NCBI GenBank assembly: GCA_024743405.1
Contig: JANSWP010000008.1
Span: 1-64,000 of the forward strand
Length of the DNA: 64,000 bases
Source of the DNA: Bacteroidota bacterium
GTDB taxonomy: Bacteria > Bacteroidota > Bacteroidia > Chitinophagales > Saprospiraceae
Direction of reading: 5' to 3'
The notes under the pieces are model-generated. The model did no database searches. It had not been told where the DNA came from and saw only the letters and a program-made list of their open reading frames with translations. A program made the translations under genes and the position numbers. Shown piece by piece: positions 34,709 to 43,825 of the stretch. The stretch's first letter is position 1. Each line of letters opens with the position of its first letter.

Positions 34709-36916
34709 TTATGGTTTTACTTGCCCTACTGGAGAGTTATCATTCTTCAAGTTTTCTTCCAAAAAGCTTGTCATTTTATTAAACAAATGAAGTCTAGTGA
34801 CGCCACCATAGATACCGTGGTTTCGATTAGGATAGAAATAGGTATCAAACTGTTTGTTTGCATTAATTAGCGCATTTGACATTTCAGCAGTATGTTGAAA
34901 ATGAACATTGTCATCCCCCATTCCATGTACTAAAAGATAATTGCCTTTTAATTTATCTGCGAAATAAATAGGTGAATTATCAGTATAGCCATTTTCGTTT
35001 TCTTTTAAGGTTCGCATATATCTTTCTGTGTAAATAGAGTCGTACCATTTCCAACTTGTCACTGGAGCGACAGCAATGGCTGCTTTAAAAACATCATTTC
35101 CTTTTAAAATACAAAGGGAAGACATATATCCGCCATAACTCCATCCAAAAATACCTACTCTATTTGGGTCAGCATATGAAAGTCCACCCAAATATTTTGC
35201 GGCTTCTATTTGGTCAATCGTCTCTAATTTGCCTAATTCCAAATAGGTCATTTTTTTGAACTCTTCCCCTCTTGCACCTGTTCCGCGACCATCTACACAA
35301 GCTACGACATACCCTTCTTGTGCTAACATTTGGAGCCACCAATAATACCTTCTACCTTGCCATCTGTCTACAACCTGTTGGCTGCCAGGGCCACTATATT
35401 GGTACATGAATACAGGATGTTTTTTGTTTTCATCAAAGTTGGCCGGTTTAATCATATAGCCATTTAGTGAAACGTTGTCTTCTGTTTTAAAACTGAAAAA
35501 TTCGACGGGTAAGGCTTCAACACTTTTTTGAACTTTTTGAACTTGCGCATTATTTTCAATCACTCGTACTTCATTACCTTTTCGTTCGAAAACAGTATAA
35601 ACAGGAGGTATATTATGTGTTGAATAATCCAAGACGAAATAATCAAAAGTACTACTGAATTGAGCTTGGTTCCAACCGGATTGGGTACTCATTTTATTAG
35701 TACGTCCTTTCAAACCTGTCATATAAATCTCTCTTTGAAGAGGCGATTCTTTAGCTGCTTGATAATAAGCCAAGCCTTTTTCTTCATCCATGCCATAAAA
35801 ACTAGTGACTTCCCATTCTCCTTTTGTCAATTGGCGGTCTAGCGCTCCATTCATTTTATACAAATAGATATGATTCCAACCATCTCTTTCGCTTGTCCAA
35901 AGGAATTGTTTTCCATTTTTCAAAAAAGTCAAATTATCATGAATATCAATATACCATTTACTCTCTTCGGTTAACAAAACGCTAGTATTGCCTGATTTGG
36001 CATCAGCCAATATTAGTTCTAATTTGTTTTGATGGCGATTCATATTAAAAACACATAAAACCTCAGGGTCTTGTGTCCATTTGATTCTAGGCACATATTC
36101 CATGGGGTTCGCCATTATTACCATTCGTGTATTTTCTGACTCTAAATCATAAAAATGTATGGTAACTTTTGCGTTATCCTCCCCTACTTTTGGATATTTA
36201 AAAGTGACATATTCAGGATACATTTCATCTCGATAATTGGTCATCGTGAATTCCTTAACAGCACTTTCGTCAAAACGATAAAAGGCTATTCTTTTTCCAT
36301 CAGGCGACCATTCAAAGCCTTGATCAAAACCGAACTCTTCTTCATAAACCCAATCTGTGGCACCATTAATTATTTCATTCCATTTGCCATCTTCAGTTAT
36401 GATCTTTGTTTCTCCTGTGCGGAAATTTTTATAGTATATATTATTAGCGACTACAAAGGCAACTTTATCTGCTGCCGGATTAAAGGTTGCTAATCGAACT
36501 TTTGCTTCTGTAAAGACAGGTAATAAATTCTTTGATCTTAAATCCCAAACAAAAGTTTTTGCTCGAGTGGAATGGCGATAAATTTTTTCAGTTTCGGACG
36601 TAATCAAAATTTTTGACTCATCTGAGCTAAATGTATAAGAATCGATTTGTCCATTAAAATTGGTGTTTTCCGGGATGTTGTCTGGGTTAAATATTGTTCC
36701 AATAGGCTCTCCTGTTGTCAAATCGAACTTGACAATTTTGTTGTTTTCTAATCGGGAATAATGTTTTCCATCCTTCATGAAATTAAAAGTAGAAACAGAT
36801 TTTTCACTGAATTTTCCACTCGCATAAATATCCTCTACGGTAATTTTGGATTGGGCATTTATTGTAATTGAAAACACAAAAAGGCTTAAGACCGCCAACA
36901 AAGAAATATACTTCAT
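34709..36916 (-). CDS. Dipeptidyl peptidase IV-type S9 serine peptidase
   Basis: The protein has 735 residues with a signal peptide (1-21, ending NAQ). An eight-bladed beta-propeller N-terminal domain (about 40-480) is followed by the alpha/beta hydrolase domain. The nucleophile elbow is GWSYGG, the Asp lies in GMGDDNVHFQ and the His in NRNHGIYGG, giving the triad in family order. DPP IV signatures include DWVYEEEFGF, with the Glu pair that binds the substrate N-terminus. It cleaves Xaa-Pro dipeptides from peptides in the periplasm. A candidate -7 box lies 28 bp upstream. Confidence 0.93.
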   Translation of the reverse strand: MKYISLLAVLSLFVFSITINAQSKITVEDIYASGKFSEKSVSTFNFMKDGKHYSRLENNKIVKFDLTTGEPIGTIFNPDNIPENTNFNGQIDSYTFSSDESKILITSETEKIYRHSTRAKTFVWDLRSKNLLPVFTEAKVRLATFNPAADKVAFVVANNIYYKNFRTGETKIITEDGKWNEIINGATDWVYEEEFGFDQGFEWSPDGKRIAFYRFDESAVKEFTMTNYRDEMYPEYVTFKYPKVGEDNAKVTIHFYDLESENTRMVIMANPMEYVPRIKWTQDPEVLCVFNMNRHQNKLELILADAKSGNTSVLLTEESKWYIDIHDNLTFLKNGKQFLWTSERDGWNHIYLYKMNGALDRQLTKGEWEVTSFYGMDEEKGLAYYQAAKESPLQREIYMTGLKGRTNKMSTQSGWNQAQFSSTFDYFVLDYSTHNIPPVYTVFERKGNEVRVIENNAQVQKVQKSVEALPVEFFSFKTEDNVSLNGYMIKPANFDENKKHPVFMYQYSGPGSQQVVDRWQGRRYYWWLQMLAQEGYVVACVDGRGTGARGEEFKKMTYLELGKLETIDQIEAAKYLGGLSYADPNRVGIFGWSYGGYMSSLCILKGNDVFKAAIAVAPVTSWKWYDSIYTERYMRTLKENENGYTDNSPIYFADKLKGNYLLVHGMGDDNVHFQHTAEMSNALINANKQFDTYFYPNRNHGIYGGVTRLHLFNKMTSFLEENLKNDNSPVGQVKP

Positions 36917-36943
36917 ATTGATATTGAATTATTAAATGATTCG

Positions 36944-36951
36944 CAAATTTA
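36944..36951 (-). promoter_or_regulatory. Candidate -7 box for the DPP IV gene (TAAATTTG)
   Basis: A TAnnTTTG match on the minus strand 28 bp before the ATG. It lies between the gene and hairpin element copy B. Confidence 0.35.
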
Positions 36952-36990
36952 GCAAAAAGGGTATGAGTAAGAAGGTGATAATTTTGCGTA

Positions 36991-37152
36991 AGGGAGTAGG
37001 AAATAAATAAGGTACCCAAATTTTGTACAGCTATTTTTTATTCAGTCGAGGCAAAAAACGCAGACATACCAATAGGTATGGTGAGTATTTTTAACGAAAA
37101 ATGAAGGAAAAAGAGCAGGTGAAATGGGTAGGTTATTTGTTTTCTACTCCCT
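36991..37152. repeat. Long-hairpin intergenic element, copy B (best preserved)
   Basis: The 28-bp outer arms 36991-37018 and 37125-37152 match at about 24 of 28 positions as reverse complements. Inside, GCTATTTTT (37030-37038) pairs with AAAAAGAGC with one mismatch, and the inner stem CATACC/GGTATG (37065-37070 and 37075-37080) closes the loop AATA. The core GAGGCAAAAA and GAGTATTTTTAACGAA match copy A closely. It fills the gap between the tandem DPP IV and purine nucleoside phosphorylase genes. Confidence 0.75.
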
Positions 37153-37175
37153 AAAATGATTTTTGGCTGATTGTG

Positions 37176-38021
37176 TTAAAGGTCTTTCAATAATTCAGTA
37201 ACGATTAATCGCATTTTAGGCTCCGCTTGATTGGCTAAAGCAATAACCTCTTCAACAGTCGTTTCATTAATTTCATCCAAAGGGAAACATTTATTTGAAA
37301 CAACCGAAATTGCAAAAATTTTCAAATTTGAATGTCGGGCAACTATGACTTCGGGCACAGTAGACATACCAACCAAATCACCTCCAATAATATTCAAAAA
37401 ATTGTATTCTGCGGGAGTTTCCAAGTTTGGACCTTGCAATCCGATGTAGACACCTTCGTGAATTTGAATATTATTTTTTTTGGCAATTTGTCGAGCTTTT
37501 TTTCTCATTTCTGAATCGTAAAGATTCATCATGTCTGGAAATCGAAGGCCTAATCTTTTATCATTTAAACCGCGCAATGGATTCTCTGGTTGAAGATTGA
37601 TATGGTCTCTAATAATACAAATATCTCCTGCTTCGATAGCTGCATTGGTACTTCCTGAAACATTAGAAACTATTAATTTTTTTATACCTAAAAATTTCAT
37701 TACTCGAACAGGGAAGGTCACTTGTGTCATCGAATAACCTTCATAATAATGAAAGCGCCCAGCCATGGCGATGACTGATTTTCCACCTAATTTTCCGAAG
37801 ACAAATTTGCTTTTATGGCTTTGAACTGTTGAGATAGGAAAATGTGGAATTTCCCAATAATTAATTTCTGAAACGACCTCAATATCGTCCGTTAAATTTC
37901 CTAAACCCGTTCCCAAAATAATCCCTATTTCGGGTTTAAAGTCGGTTTTACTTTGGATGAATTGTACCGCATCTTGAATTTGTTCGTAAAGCATAGAAAA
38001 AAGTTCATAAGTAACCTCCAT
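37176..38021 (-). CDS. Purine nucleoside phosphorylase
   Basis: The enzyme splits purine nucleosides with phosphate in nucleoside salvage. The motifs are IGIILGTGLGNLTDDI near the N-terminus, FHYYEGYSM, NVSGSTNAAIEAGDICIIRDHINL and GMSTVPEVIVARH. With the ATG at 38021 it has 281 residues. The family often begins at the point equivalent to MLYEQIQDAVQF (ATG at 37994), which would shorten it by nine residues. The 38021 ATG lies inside the 13-bp hairpin at 38016-38053, so the downstream start may be the used one. Confidence 0.93.
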   Translation of the reverse strand: MEVTYELFSMLYEQIQDAVQFIQSKTDFKPEIGIILGTGLGNLTDDIEVVSEINYWEIPHFPISTVQSHKSKFVFGKLGGKSVIAMAGRFHYYEGYSMTQVTFPVRVMKFLGIKKLIVSNVSGSTNAAIEAGDICIIRDHINLQPENPLRGLNDKRLGLRFPDMMNLYDSEMRKKARQIAKKNNIQIHEGVYIGLQGPNLETPAEYNFLNIIGGDLVGMSTVPEVIVARHSNLKIFAISVVSNKCFPLDEINETTVEEVIALANQAEPKMRLIVTELLKDL

Positions 38022-38053
38022 TAGATTTAGTCGTATAAGAAAATCTAATGGAG
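38016..38053 (-). promoter_or_regulatory. Perfect 13-bp hairpin covering the upstream PNP start codon
   Basis: The arms 38016-38028 and 38041-38053 are exact reverse complements with a 12-nt loop. On the minus strand the distal arm contains the ATG at 38019-38021 and its GGAG. No T-run follows, so it is not a standard terminator. It lies 5 bp after the stop of the small upstream gene. Confidence 0.6.
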
Positions 38054-38057
38054 AACA

Positions 38058-38351
38058 TTAAATATCTAATTTAAATCGCATAACGACTTCACCTGTTTCT
38101 TTGTCAATTTCCACTTTTTGTTGTCCTGAGGTCATTTCTTTTCCTGTTGACATTTTATAGAAACCTGCCAAAAATTGCATTCCCTGATTCATGACTGTTT
38201 CCATAATTGCGAAATCATAAGTCAGTTGTGCTTGGGTTAACAATTGACAATCTCCATTTAGATAATAAGTTTGTGCTTTTCTAAATTCTTCTATTGGAAC
38301 GATTTCGCCAATTTTTAGATCTTGAAGTTTTCTTTTTATGATGTCTATCAT
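38058..38351 (-). CDS. Small conserved-looking protein of unknown function
   Basis: The protein has 97 residues, cytoplasmic, with no membrane segment. It has a charged N-terminal half (MIDIIKRKLQDLKIGEIVPI) and a C-terminal beta pair (QQKVEIDKETGEVVMRFKLDI). I recognise no domain. It lies 37 bp upstream of the purine nucleoside phosphorylase with only the hairpin between them, so the two may share a transcript. Confidence 0.65.
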   Translation of the reverse strand: MIDIIKRKLQDLKIGEIVPIEEFRKAQTYYLNGDCQLLTQAQLTYDFAIMETVMNQGMQFLAGFYKMSTGKEMTSGQQKVEIDKETGEVVMRFKLDI

Positions 38352-38517
38352 GATGCATCCCGGGTTGGTAAAAAGTTAATTTCTAAAGAATAGTAATATT
38401 AAGTAAAGTTGGAAAAAATTAAGGGATTGAGAAAAATAATTTCCTAATTTGTGTGCATACTTCTTAATGTGTCCCGCATCTTAGAAGATTGGTAGATAGG
38501 ATATAATTCAATTCAAA

Positions 38518-38724
38518 ATGGAAAAAACAAAACATAGCAATGGTTGGCTTTGGGTCTTCGGATTTATGTTGATATTCTTATTGACACAAGATTATTTGTG
38601 GAATCAAAGTAAACCCGAAATTGGATTTTTAGGTATGCCTGAGTGGCTTTTTTGGTTTGTTGATGTGCATATCGTTTTCCTGCTAATTTTCATTTTTTTT
38701 TCAAAAAAATATTGGAAAGAATAG
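38518..38724 (+). CDS. Small two-helix membrane protein, DUF3311/YhdT-like symporter partner
   Basis: The protein has 68 residues with two membrane segments (WLWVFGFMLIFLLTQDYLW and WLFWFVDVHIVFLLIFIFF), separated by KPEIGFLGMPE. The layout resembles the small accessory subunits encoded just before sodium/solute symporters, such as YhdT with PanF. The symporter gene starts 45 bp downstream. The accessory role is inferred from size, topology and position. Confidence 0.75.
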   Translation: MEKTKHSNGWLWVFGFMLIFLLTQDYLWNQSKPEIGFLGMPEWLFWFVDVHIVFLLIFIFFSKKYWKE

Positions 38725-38769
38725 TTCTTTCTAACTATTGCAATTCATTCATCCAACTTTAATTAGAGA

Positions 38770-40188
38770 ATGGTTTATATAATACTACTCGCCTATATTG
38801 CCTTAGTTTTTATAGGTAGCCTAATGGGCTCTAAACAAGTGAACACGACTCCAGAAGGTTATTTCCTAGCCAATCGAAACCTTACAACGCTTACGCTATT
38901 TTTTACCATTTTAGCGACCAATTTTAGCGCTTTTTATTTTCTTGGATTCGCTGGAGAGGGTTATCGGACAGGCTATGCGTATTATACAGTGATGGCATTT
39001 GGGACGGCATTTGCGTGTCTCTCTTTTTTCTTGATTGGAACCAAAATTTGGAAACTAGGTAAAGAAAACGGTTACATAACGCCCTCTGAATTGATATATG
39101 GAAAGACAAAAAGTAATACGTTAAGATTGTTGTTTTCTGGGATCATGTTGCTTTTTACATTTCCATATTTAGCACTTCAAATTGTGGGAGCAGGGTATAT
39201 TTTAGAAAGTATTACCGGTGGAGATATCTCTTACTTTTGGGGAGCGTTTATTCTCACACTCTTCACTATTATTTATGTTTTTCTTGGGGGTATGCAAAGT
39301 GTAGCTAAGACAGATTTAAAGCAAGGGTTGCTCGCCATTGTCTTAATGTTTTCAGCGGTAGTTGTAGTAAGTAAAGATTTAGGAGGTTTAACAGCAGCCA
39401 ATTTGCAAGTTTTTGAACAAAGTCCGGAGCTATTTAATCGAGAAGGTATGGGTGGAATTTATACCCCTCAAAAATGGTTTAGTTGGTTGATTTTTTGGGT
39501 GTTTTGTATTCCGATGTTTCCACAAATTTTTATGCGTTTTTACATTGCCAAAGATTTAAGTCATTTGAAAAAATCGGCTTTCCTCTATGCACTTGCCCCA
39601 TTAATAATTTCAATTTTTCCTGTTATTATTGGTGTCTTAGGTCATATTAGTTATCCAGATCTGGTAGGTAAAGAAGCTGACCAGATCTTGCCAATGATGC
39701 TGATTAATCATAGTTCAGAATGGTTTGCAGCCTTGATAATGACAGGTGCCTTGGCTGCTTTTATGTCCACATTAGATTCGCAATTATTGGCATTGAGTAC
39801 AATCACAACACGTGATTTTTATATGTCATTTGTTAAAGAAGAGCCTGAGTTGAAAGAGCAAGTAAAAATTGGAAGAATTTGGGTGGTTGTCTTCGCATTA
39901 ATTGGGTTAGCCATTGCAGCCAATCCTTTTGACACTATTTTTGATATGGGGAAATTAGCATTTAGTGGGTTGTCTGTTTTATTTCCTGTGACACTTGCTA
40001 CGGTAAGATGGGGAGGAACCGATAATCGTTTTGCCATTGCGTCCATCGTTATTGGTGAACTACTTTTAATTGGGTTTTTCTATGGTTGGCTACCTTCTGA
40101 ATTGGCACTCGGGTTTGAGCCTTTTATTTTAGTTTTGGCGGTTTGTTTCGCGATTGTAGGACTTGGGAAGCTGGTTCAAAAGGAGTAG
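38770..40188 (+). CDS. Sodium/solute symporter family transporter
   Basis: The protein has 472 residues and about 13 membrane helices, including IGSLMGSKQVNTTPEGYFLANR (part of the SSS opening), FYFLGFAGEGYRTGYAY, GGMQSVAKTDLKQG, and AAFMSTLDSQLLALSTI with the conserved Ser/Thr of the sodium site. The substrate cannot be read from sequence; monocarboxylates, amino acids or pantothenate are possible. It is paired with the small membrane protein upstream. Its stop is inside the terminator stem. Confidence 0.92.
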   Translation: MVYIILLAYIALVFIGSLMGSKQVNTTPEGYFLANRNLTTLTLFFTILATNFSAFYFLGFAGEGYRTGYAYYTVMAFGTAFACLSFFLIGTKIWKLGKENGYITPSELIYGKTKSNTLRLLFSGIMLLFTFPYLALQIVGAGYILESITGGDISYFWGAFILTLFTIIYVFLGGMQSVAKTDLKQGLLAIVLMFSAVVVVSKDLGGLTAANLQVFEQSPELFNREGMGGIYTPQKWFSWLIFWVFCIPMFPQIFMRFYIAKDLSHLKKSAFLYALAPLIISIFPVIIGVLGHISYPDLVGKEADQILPMMLINHSSEWFAALIMTGALAAFMSTLDSQLLALSTITTRDFYMSFVKEEPELKEQVKIGRIWVVVFALIGLAIAANPFDTIFDMGKLAFSGLSVLFPVTLATVRWGGTDNRFAIASIVIGELLLIGFFYGWLPSELALGFEPFILVLAVCFAIVGLGKLVQKE

Positions 40189-40224
40189 TTCCAAATAATA
40201 AAATTTAGAACTACTCCTTTTGAA
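40175..40224. terminator. Bidirectional terminator, 17-bp perfect stem
   Basis: The arms 40175-40191 and 40208-40224 are exact reverse complements with a 16-nt loop. The left arm includes the last codons and stop of the symporter gene, and the right arm lies before the end of the convergent helicase gene. Confidence 0.85.
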
Positions 40225-40229
40225 TACCG

Positions 40230-42560
40230 CTAGTTCAGGATTTGCAATTTTGCAAATTTCAACATGATCCTTTTTTGTTGATCATCAGGTAAACTTTTGA
40301 AAAAGATAGTTGCGACACGTTTATCATTTATTCCATCAATTGCCATCACTTTACCTTCGCCAAAGCGCATATGCAGGACACGCATCCCATTTTGGATATT
40401 TTGACTGGGACTAGGTTTAAAAGTTTTTGGATCAACCTTTAAGGATGGTGTAACGGCGGTGCCAGTTCTTTTAAAGTTGCCAGAAACGCCAGCGCGTGAA
40501 GGAGCGGCAGGTTTTGATTCACGCCCATAATTTCCCATTTGAGCCCTTGAACTTCGTCCATATGCGCTATTATTATCTAAATGAGAGATATCAATTTCGT
40601 CTAAAAATCGACTCGGTTCGTTGTATTGTTGCTTTCCAAACTTGTACCGACTTGCGGCATAACTTAAAGTCAAAAAAGCTTCGGCACGCGTAATCGCGAC
40701 ATAAAAGAGCCTTCGTTCTTCATCTAATCCATCAGGGCTATCGCTTTTTAAAGCCATAAAACTGGGGAACAATTGTTCCTCCATTCCCACTACAAAAACT
40801 GATTTAAATTCCAGTCCTTTTGCTGCGTGAACAGACATCAGCGTAACATAATCTTCACTGTTTGACTTCTCATCTTGGTCCGTTAAAAGAGCAATGTTTT
40901 GAAGATAGGCGGTAAGAGACTTGTCATTCGAATTCTCATCTACTTGAATGGTATTGTCTTCAGTAAATTCTTTGATACCGTCCAAAAGAGCGTTTACATT
41001 TTCGAGTCGATTAATTCCTTCAATTGTGGTGTCTTGTTTCAGTAAATCAACCAATTTTGATTGTTTGGCAGCCATAATTGCGACCTCATAAGCATTTCCT
41101 GTTTCTGCTTTTTTTTGAAAAAGCTCAATCATAGCTTTAAATCCCGCGATCGAATTTCTAGCTTTTGTACTCGCTTGCACATGAATCATGACTTCCCACA
41201 TCGTCATACTTTTAGCATCCGCCAAAGCACTTATCTTTTCAATTGTTGTTTTCCCAATTCCTCTTCTTGGAAAATTAATAACTCGACGCAAGGCTTCCTC
41301 GTCTTTTGGGTTTATGACTAATCTCAAATAAGCAATCAAATCTTTCACCTCTTTTCTTTGGTAAAAAGAAAGCCCTCCAAATACTTTATAGTGAATGTTA
41401 TAGCGTCTTAAATATTCTTCAAAAACCCGTGATTGAGCATTTGTTCGGTATAGAATGGCAATTTCTTTGTTGCTTAAATGATGACGTGTTTTTTGTTCGA
41501 CAATGGTATCGGCGACTCGCTTCCCTTCTTCCGTGTCAGACATTGTCTTGATGACTTTAATCTGACTCCCACTGCCTTTATCACTCCAAATTGTCTTTTG
41601 AATTTGGTTTCGATTATGTGTGATAACCTCATTTGCGGCTTTTACAATGTGCTCTGTTGAACGATAATTTTGCTCTAATTTAAAAACCTGAATGCCATGA
41701 GGTTTGTAGTCTTTTTCAAAGTCTAAAATGTTCTGGATGGTGGCACCACGGAAGGCGTAAATACTTTGAGCATCATCTCCTACCACGCAGATGTTTCGTG
41801 GTTTATTTTCACCATTAACTAACTTTTTGACAATCGAATATTGCAAATGATTTGTATCCTGAAACTCATCGACTAAAATATATTTGAAGCGCTCTTGGTA
41901 TTTTTTTCGGACGTCTTCATGTTTTTGTAATAATTCAAATAGCCGAAATAACAAATCGTCAAAATCCATAGCTCCTGCGCGCTTGCATCTAGCCACATAT
42001 TTTGTATAAATCTTTTGGACATATGGACGCTTTGCCATCTGATCTTCTGCCATTAACTGGGGATCATTTTCATATAATTTTGGTGTTATTAAATTGCTTT
42101 TAGCGGAAGAAATTCTTGAACGGATAGCATTCGTATTATAATGTTCTTTATTCAAGTTCATTTCTTTTATAATCGCAGAAATGACACTCTTTGTATCGTC
42201 AGAATCATAAATAGTGAAATTGGAGGGGTAGCCGATTTTTTCTGCCTCAACTCTTAATATTCGTGCAAAAATAGAGTGAAACGTTCCAGCCCAAACTCGA
42301 TTGGCACGAGGACCCACGACTTTTTCTATCCTCTCTTTCATCTCTCTTGCCGCCTTATTCGTAAAGGTCAAGGCTAAAATATCCCAAGGTGCGACACCTT
42401 TTTGAATTAAATGAGCAATCCGAAAGGTCAAAACCCTCGTCTTTCCAGACCCTGGTCCTGCAACTACCAAAACGGGACCTTCTGTTTCGGTCACTGCCTT
42501 TCGTTGAATATCATTGAGCTGATTTAAATATGTAGGTATTGTATTTTGATTTTCACTCAT
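40230..42560 (-). CDS. UvrD/PcrA-type 3'-5' DNA helicase
   Basis: This SF1A helicase acts in repair and removal of blocks from DNA. The motifs run in order: QRKAV (Q-motif), GPGSGKT, LALTFTNKAAREM, LVDEFQDTN, GDDAQSIYAFRGA, EQNYRS, TLMSVHAAKGLEF and FYVAITRAE. The C-terminal Tudor-like segment HMRFGEGKVMAIDG is typical of PcrA and UvrD. I chose the ATG at 42560 (MSENQNTIPTYLNQLN); the longer reading adds 21 basic residues before the conserved start. The chosen protein has 776 residues. Confidence 0.95.
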   Translation of the reverse strand: MSENQNTIPTYLNQLNDIQRKAVTETEGPVLVVAGPGSGKTRVLTFRIAHLIQKGVAPWDILALTFTNKAAREMKERIEKVVGPRANRVWAGTFHSIFARILRVEAEKIGYPSNFTIYDSDDTKSVISAIIKEMNLNKEHYNTNAIRSRISSAKSNLITPKLYENDPQLMAEDQMAKRPYVQKIYTKYVARCKRAGAMDFDDLLFRLFELLQKHEDVRKKYQERFKYILVDEFQDTNHLQYSIVKKLVNGENKPRNICVVGDDAQSIYAFRGATIQNILDFEKDYKPHGIQVFKLEQNYRSTEHIVKAANEVITHNRNQIQKTIWSDKGSGSQIKVIKTMSDTEEGKRVADTIVEQKTRHHLSNKEIAILYRTNAQSRVFEEYLRRYNIHYKVFGGLSFYQRKEVKDLIAYLRLVINPKDEEALRRVINFPRRGIGKTTIEKISALADAKSMTMWEVMIHVQASTKARNSIAGFKAMIELFQKKAETGNAYEVAIMAAKQSKLVDLLKQDTTIEGINRLENVNALLDGIKEFTEDNTIQVDENSNDKSLTAYLQNIALLTDQDEKSNSEDYVTLMSVHAAKGLEFKSVFVVGMEEQLFPSFMALKSDSPDGLDEERRLFYVAITRAEAFLTLSYAASRYKFGKQQYNEPSRFLDEIDISHLDNNSAYGRSSRAQMGNYGRESKPAAPSRAGVSGNFKRTGTAVTPSLKVDPKTFKPSPSQNIQNGMRVLHMRFGEGKVMAIDGINDKRVATIFFKSLPDDQQKRIMLKFAKLQILN

Positions 42561-42748
42561 TTCAATAATTTTACGCGCTATCCTTTTTAAAGGCTTTTTA
42601 GGAGATGTAGAAATTGGGCTCAATATTACTAAATCCCGCCTGATAAGTGAGTCAAAAAAAATGAATCTTTTTCAACGATCGAGAAGATATTTTGACTTTA
42701 CAGTTATATTCACGCAATTTCATTATCAATCAATCCTATTGAATTAAT

Positions 42749-43813
42749 ATGGCACAAAAAGTACGAAAAGGCGAAGAACTCAAAGAAGAATCCCTAAAAG
42801 TTTTTCTTCAAAAAAATCAACTCATAGAGGATATAAAAAGTGAATTGGAGGTTTCCCAATTTTCAACAGGATTTTCCAATTTGACCTATCTTTTAAAAAT
42901 TGAAGGTAAAGAACTAGTGCTGCGTCGCCCACCAGTTGGAGCAATAAAAAGAGGGCATGATATGGGACGAGAATTCAAGGTTTTATCAGGCTTGAATGAA
43001 GGGTTTCCTAAAGCTCCTAAAGTCTATGTTTATACAGAAGACATGGATATTATTGGGGCTTCTTTTTATGTAATGGAAAAAATTGATGGAATTATCTTGT
43101 CCGCTAGAGAAGCAAAAAAACGTCAAATTCCACCAGAAGATTTTAAAACAATTGCAGACAGTTGGTTAAACACTTTTGTCGAGTTACATGCTTTGGATTA
43201 TGAGTCGGTTGGTTTGGGTGATCTTGGTCGCCCGAATGGGTATGTAGAACGCCAAGTACTAAATTGGGGAAAACAATATTTAAAAGCGGCGACGGAAGAA
43301 ATTCCAGTAGCACATGGAGTCATGCAATGGTTAGATAAAAATCAGCCTAAGGAATATAGTCACAGTTTAATTCACAATGACTATAAGTATGATAATGTTG
43401 TTTTTAAAGATGATACCTGGAAAGAAGTTCGAGCAGTTTTGGATTGGGAAATGTGTACATTGGGAGATCCTTTGATGGATTTGGGAATGTCAATTGCATA
43501 TTGGTCAATGGCTTCTGACGGAGGTATGATTGTGAAAGGATTGCCTTCGCCGACTGTTATGGAAGGTAACCCAGGTCGACGAGAAATCGTTGAGATGTAC
43601 GCACAAAAAAGTGGGCGTTCAATTGATAATCTAGTTTTTTATTATGCATTTGGATTGTTCAAATTGGCGGTCATTGTTCAACAAATATACTACCGCTATC
43701 ATCACGGGAAAACTTCTGATGAGCGTTTTAAGGATTTGAACAAAGCAACAAAATTATTTTGTACAATGGCTTGGCAGTCTATCCAAAAGAACCGAATTGA
43801 AAAGCTATTTTAA
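42749..43813 (+). CDS. Aminoglycoside phosphotransferase-fold kinase (acyl-CoA dehydrogenase-associated type)
   Basis: The protein has 354 residues. It has FSTGFSNLTYLLKI as a nucleotide-binding loop, LVLRRPPVG, the catalytic loop HNDYKYDNVVF and the metal-binding VLDWEMCTLGDPLMDLG. This subtype is often fused or linked to acyl-CoA dehydrogenases of the ACAD10/11 kind, where it phosphorylates 4-hydroxyacyl-CoA, so a role in hydroxy-fatty-acid breakdown is plausible; no dehydrogenase is adjacent. It lies 12 bp before a histidine phosphatase gene, so they form an operon. It is cytoplasmic. Confidence 0.88.
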   Translation: MAQKVRKGEELKEESLKVFLQKNQLIEDIKSELEVSQFSTGFSNLTYLLKIEGKELVLRRPPVGAIKRGHDMGREFKVLSGLNEGFPKAPKVYVYTEDMDIIGASFYVMEKIDGIILSAREAKKRQIPPEDFKTIADSWLNTFVELHALDYESVGLGDLGRPNGYVERQVLNWGKQYLKAATEEIPVAHGVMQWLDKNQPKEYSHSLIHNDYKYDNVVFKDDTWKEVRAVLDWEMCTLGDPLMDLGMSIAYWSMASDGGMIVKGLPSPTVMEGNPGRREIVEMYAQKSGRSIDNLVFYYAFGLFKLAVIVQQIYYRYHHGKTSDERFKDLNKATKLFCTMAWQSIQKNRIEKLF

Positions 43814-43825
43814 AATATTTCATGA

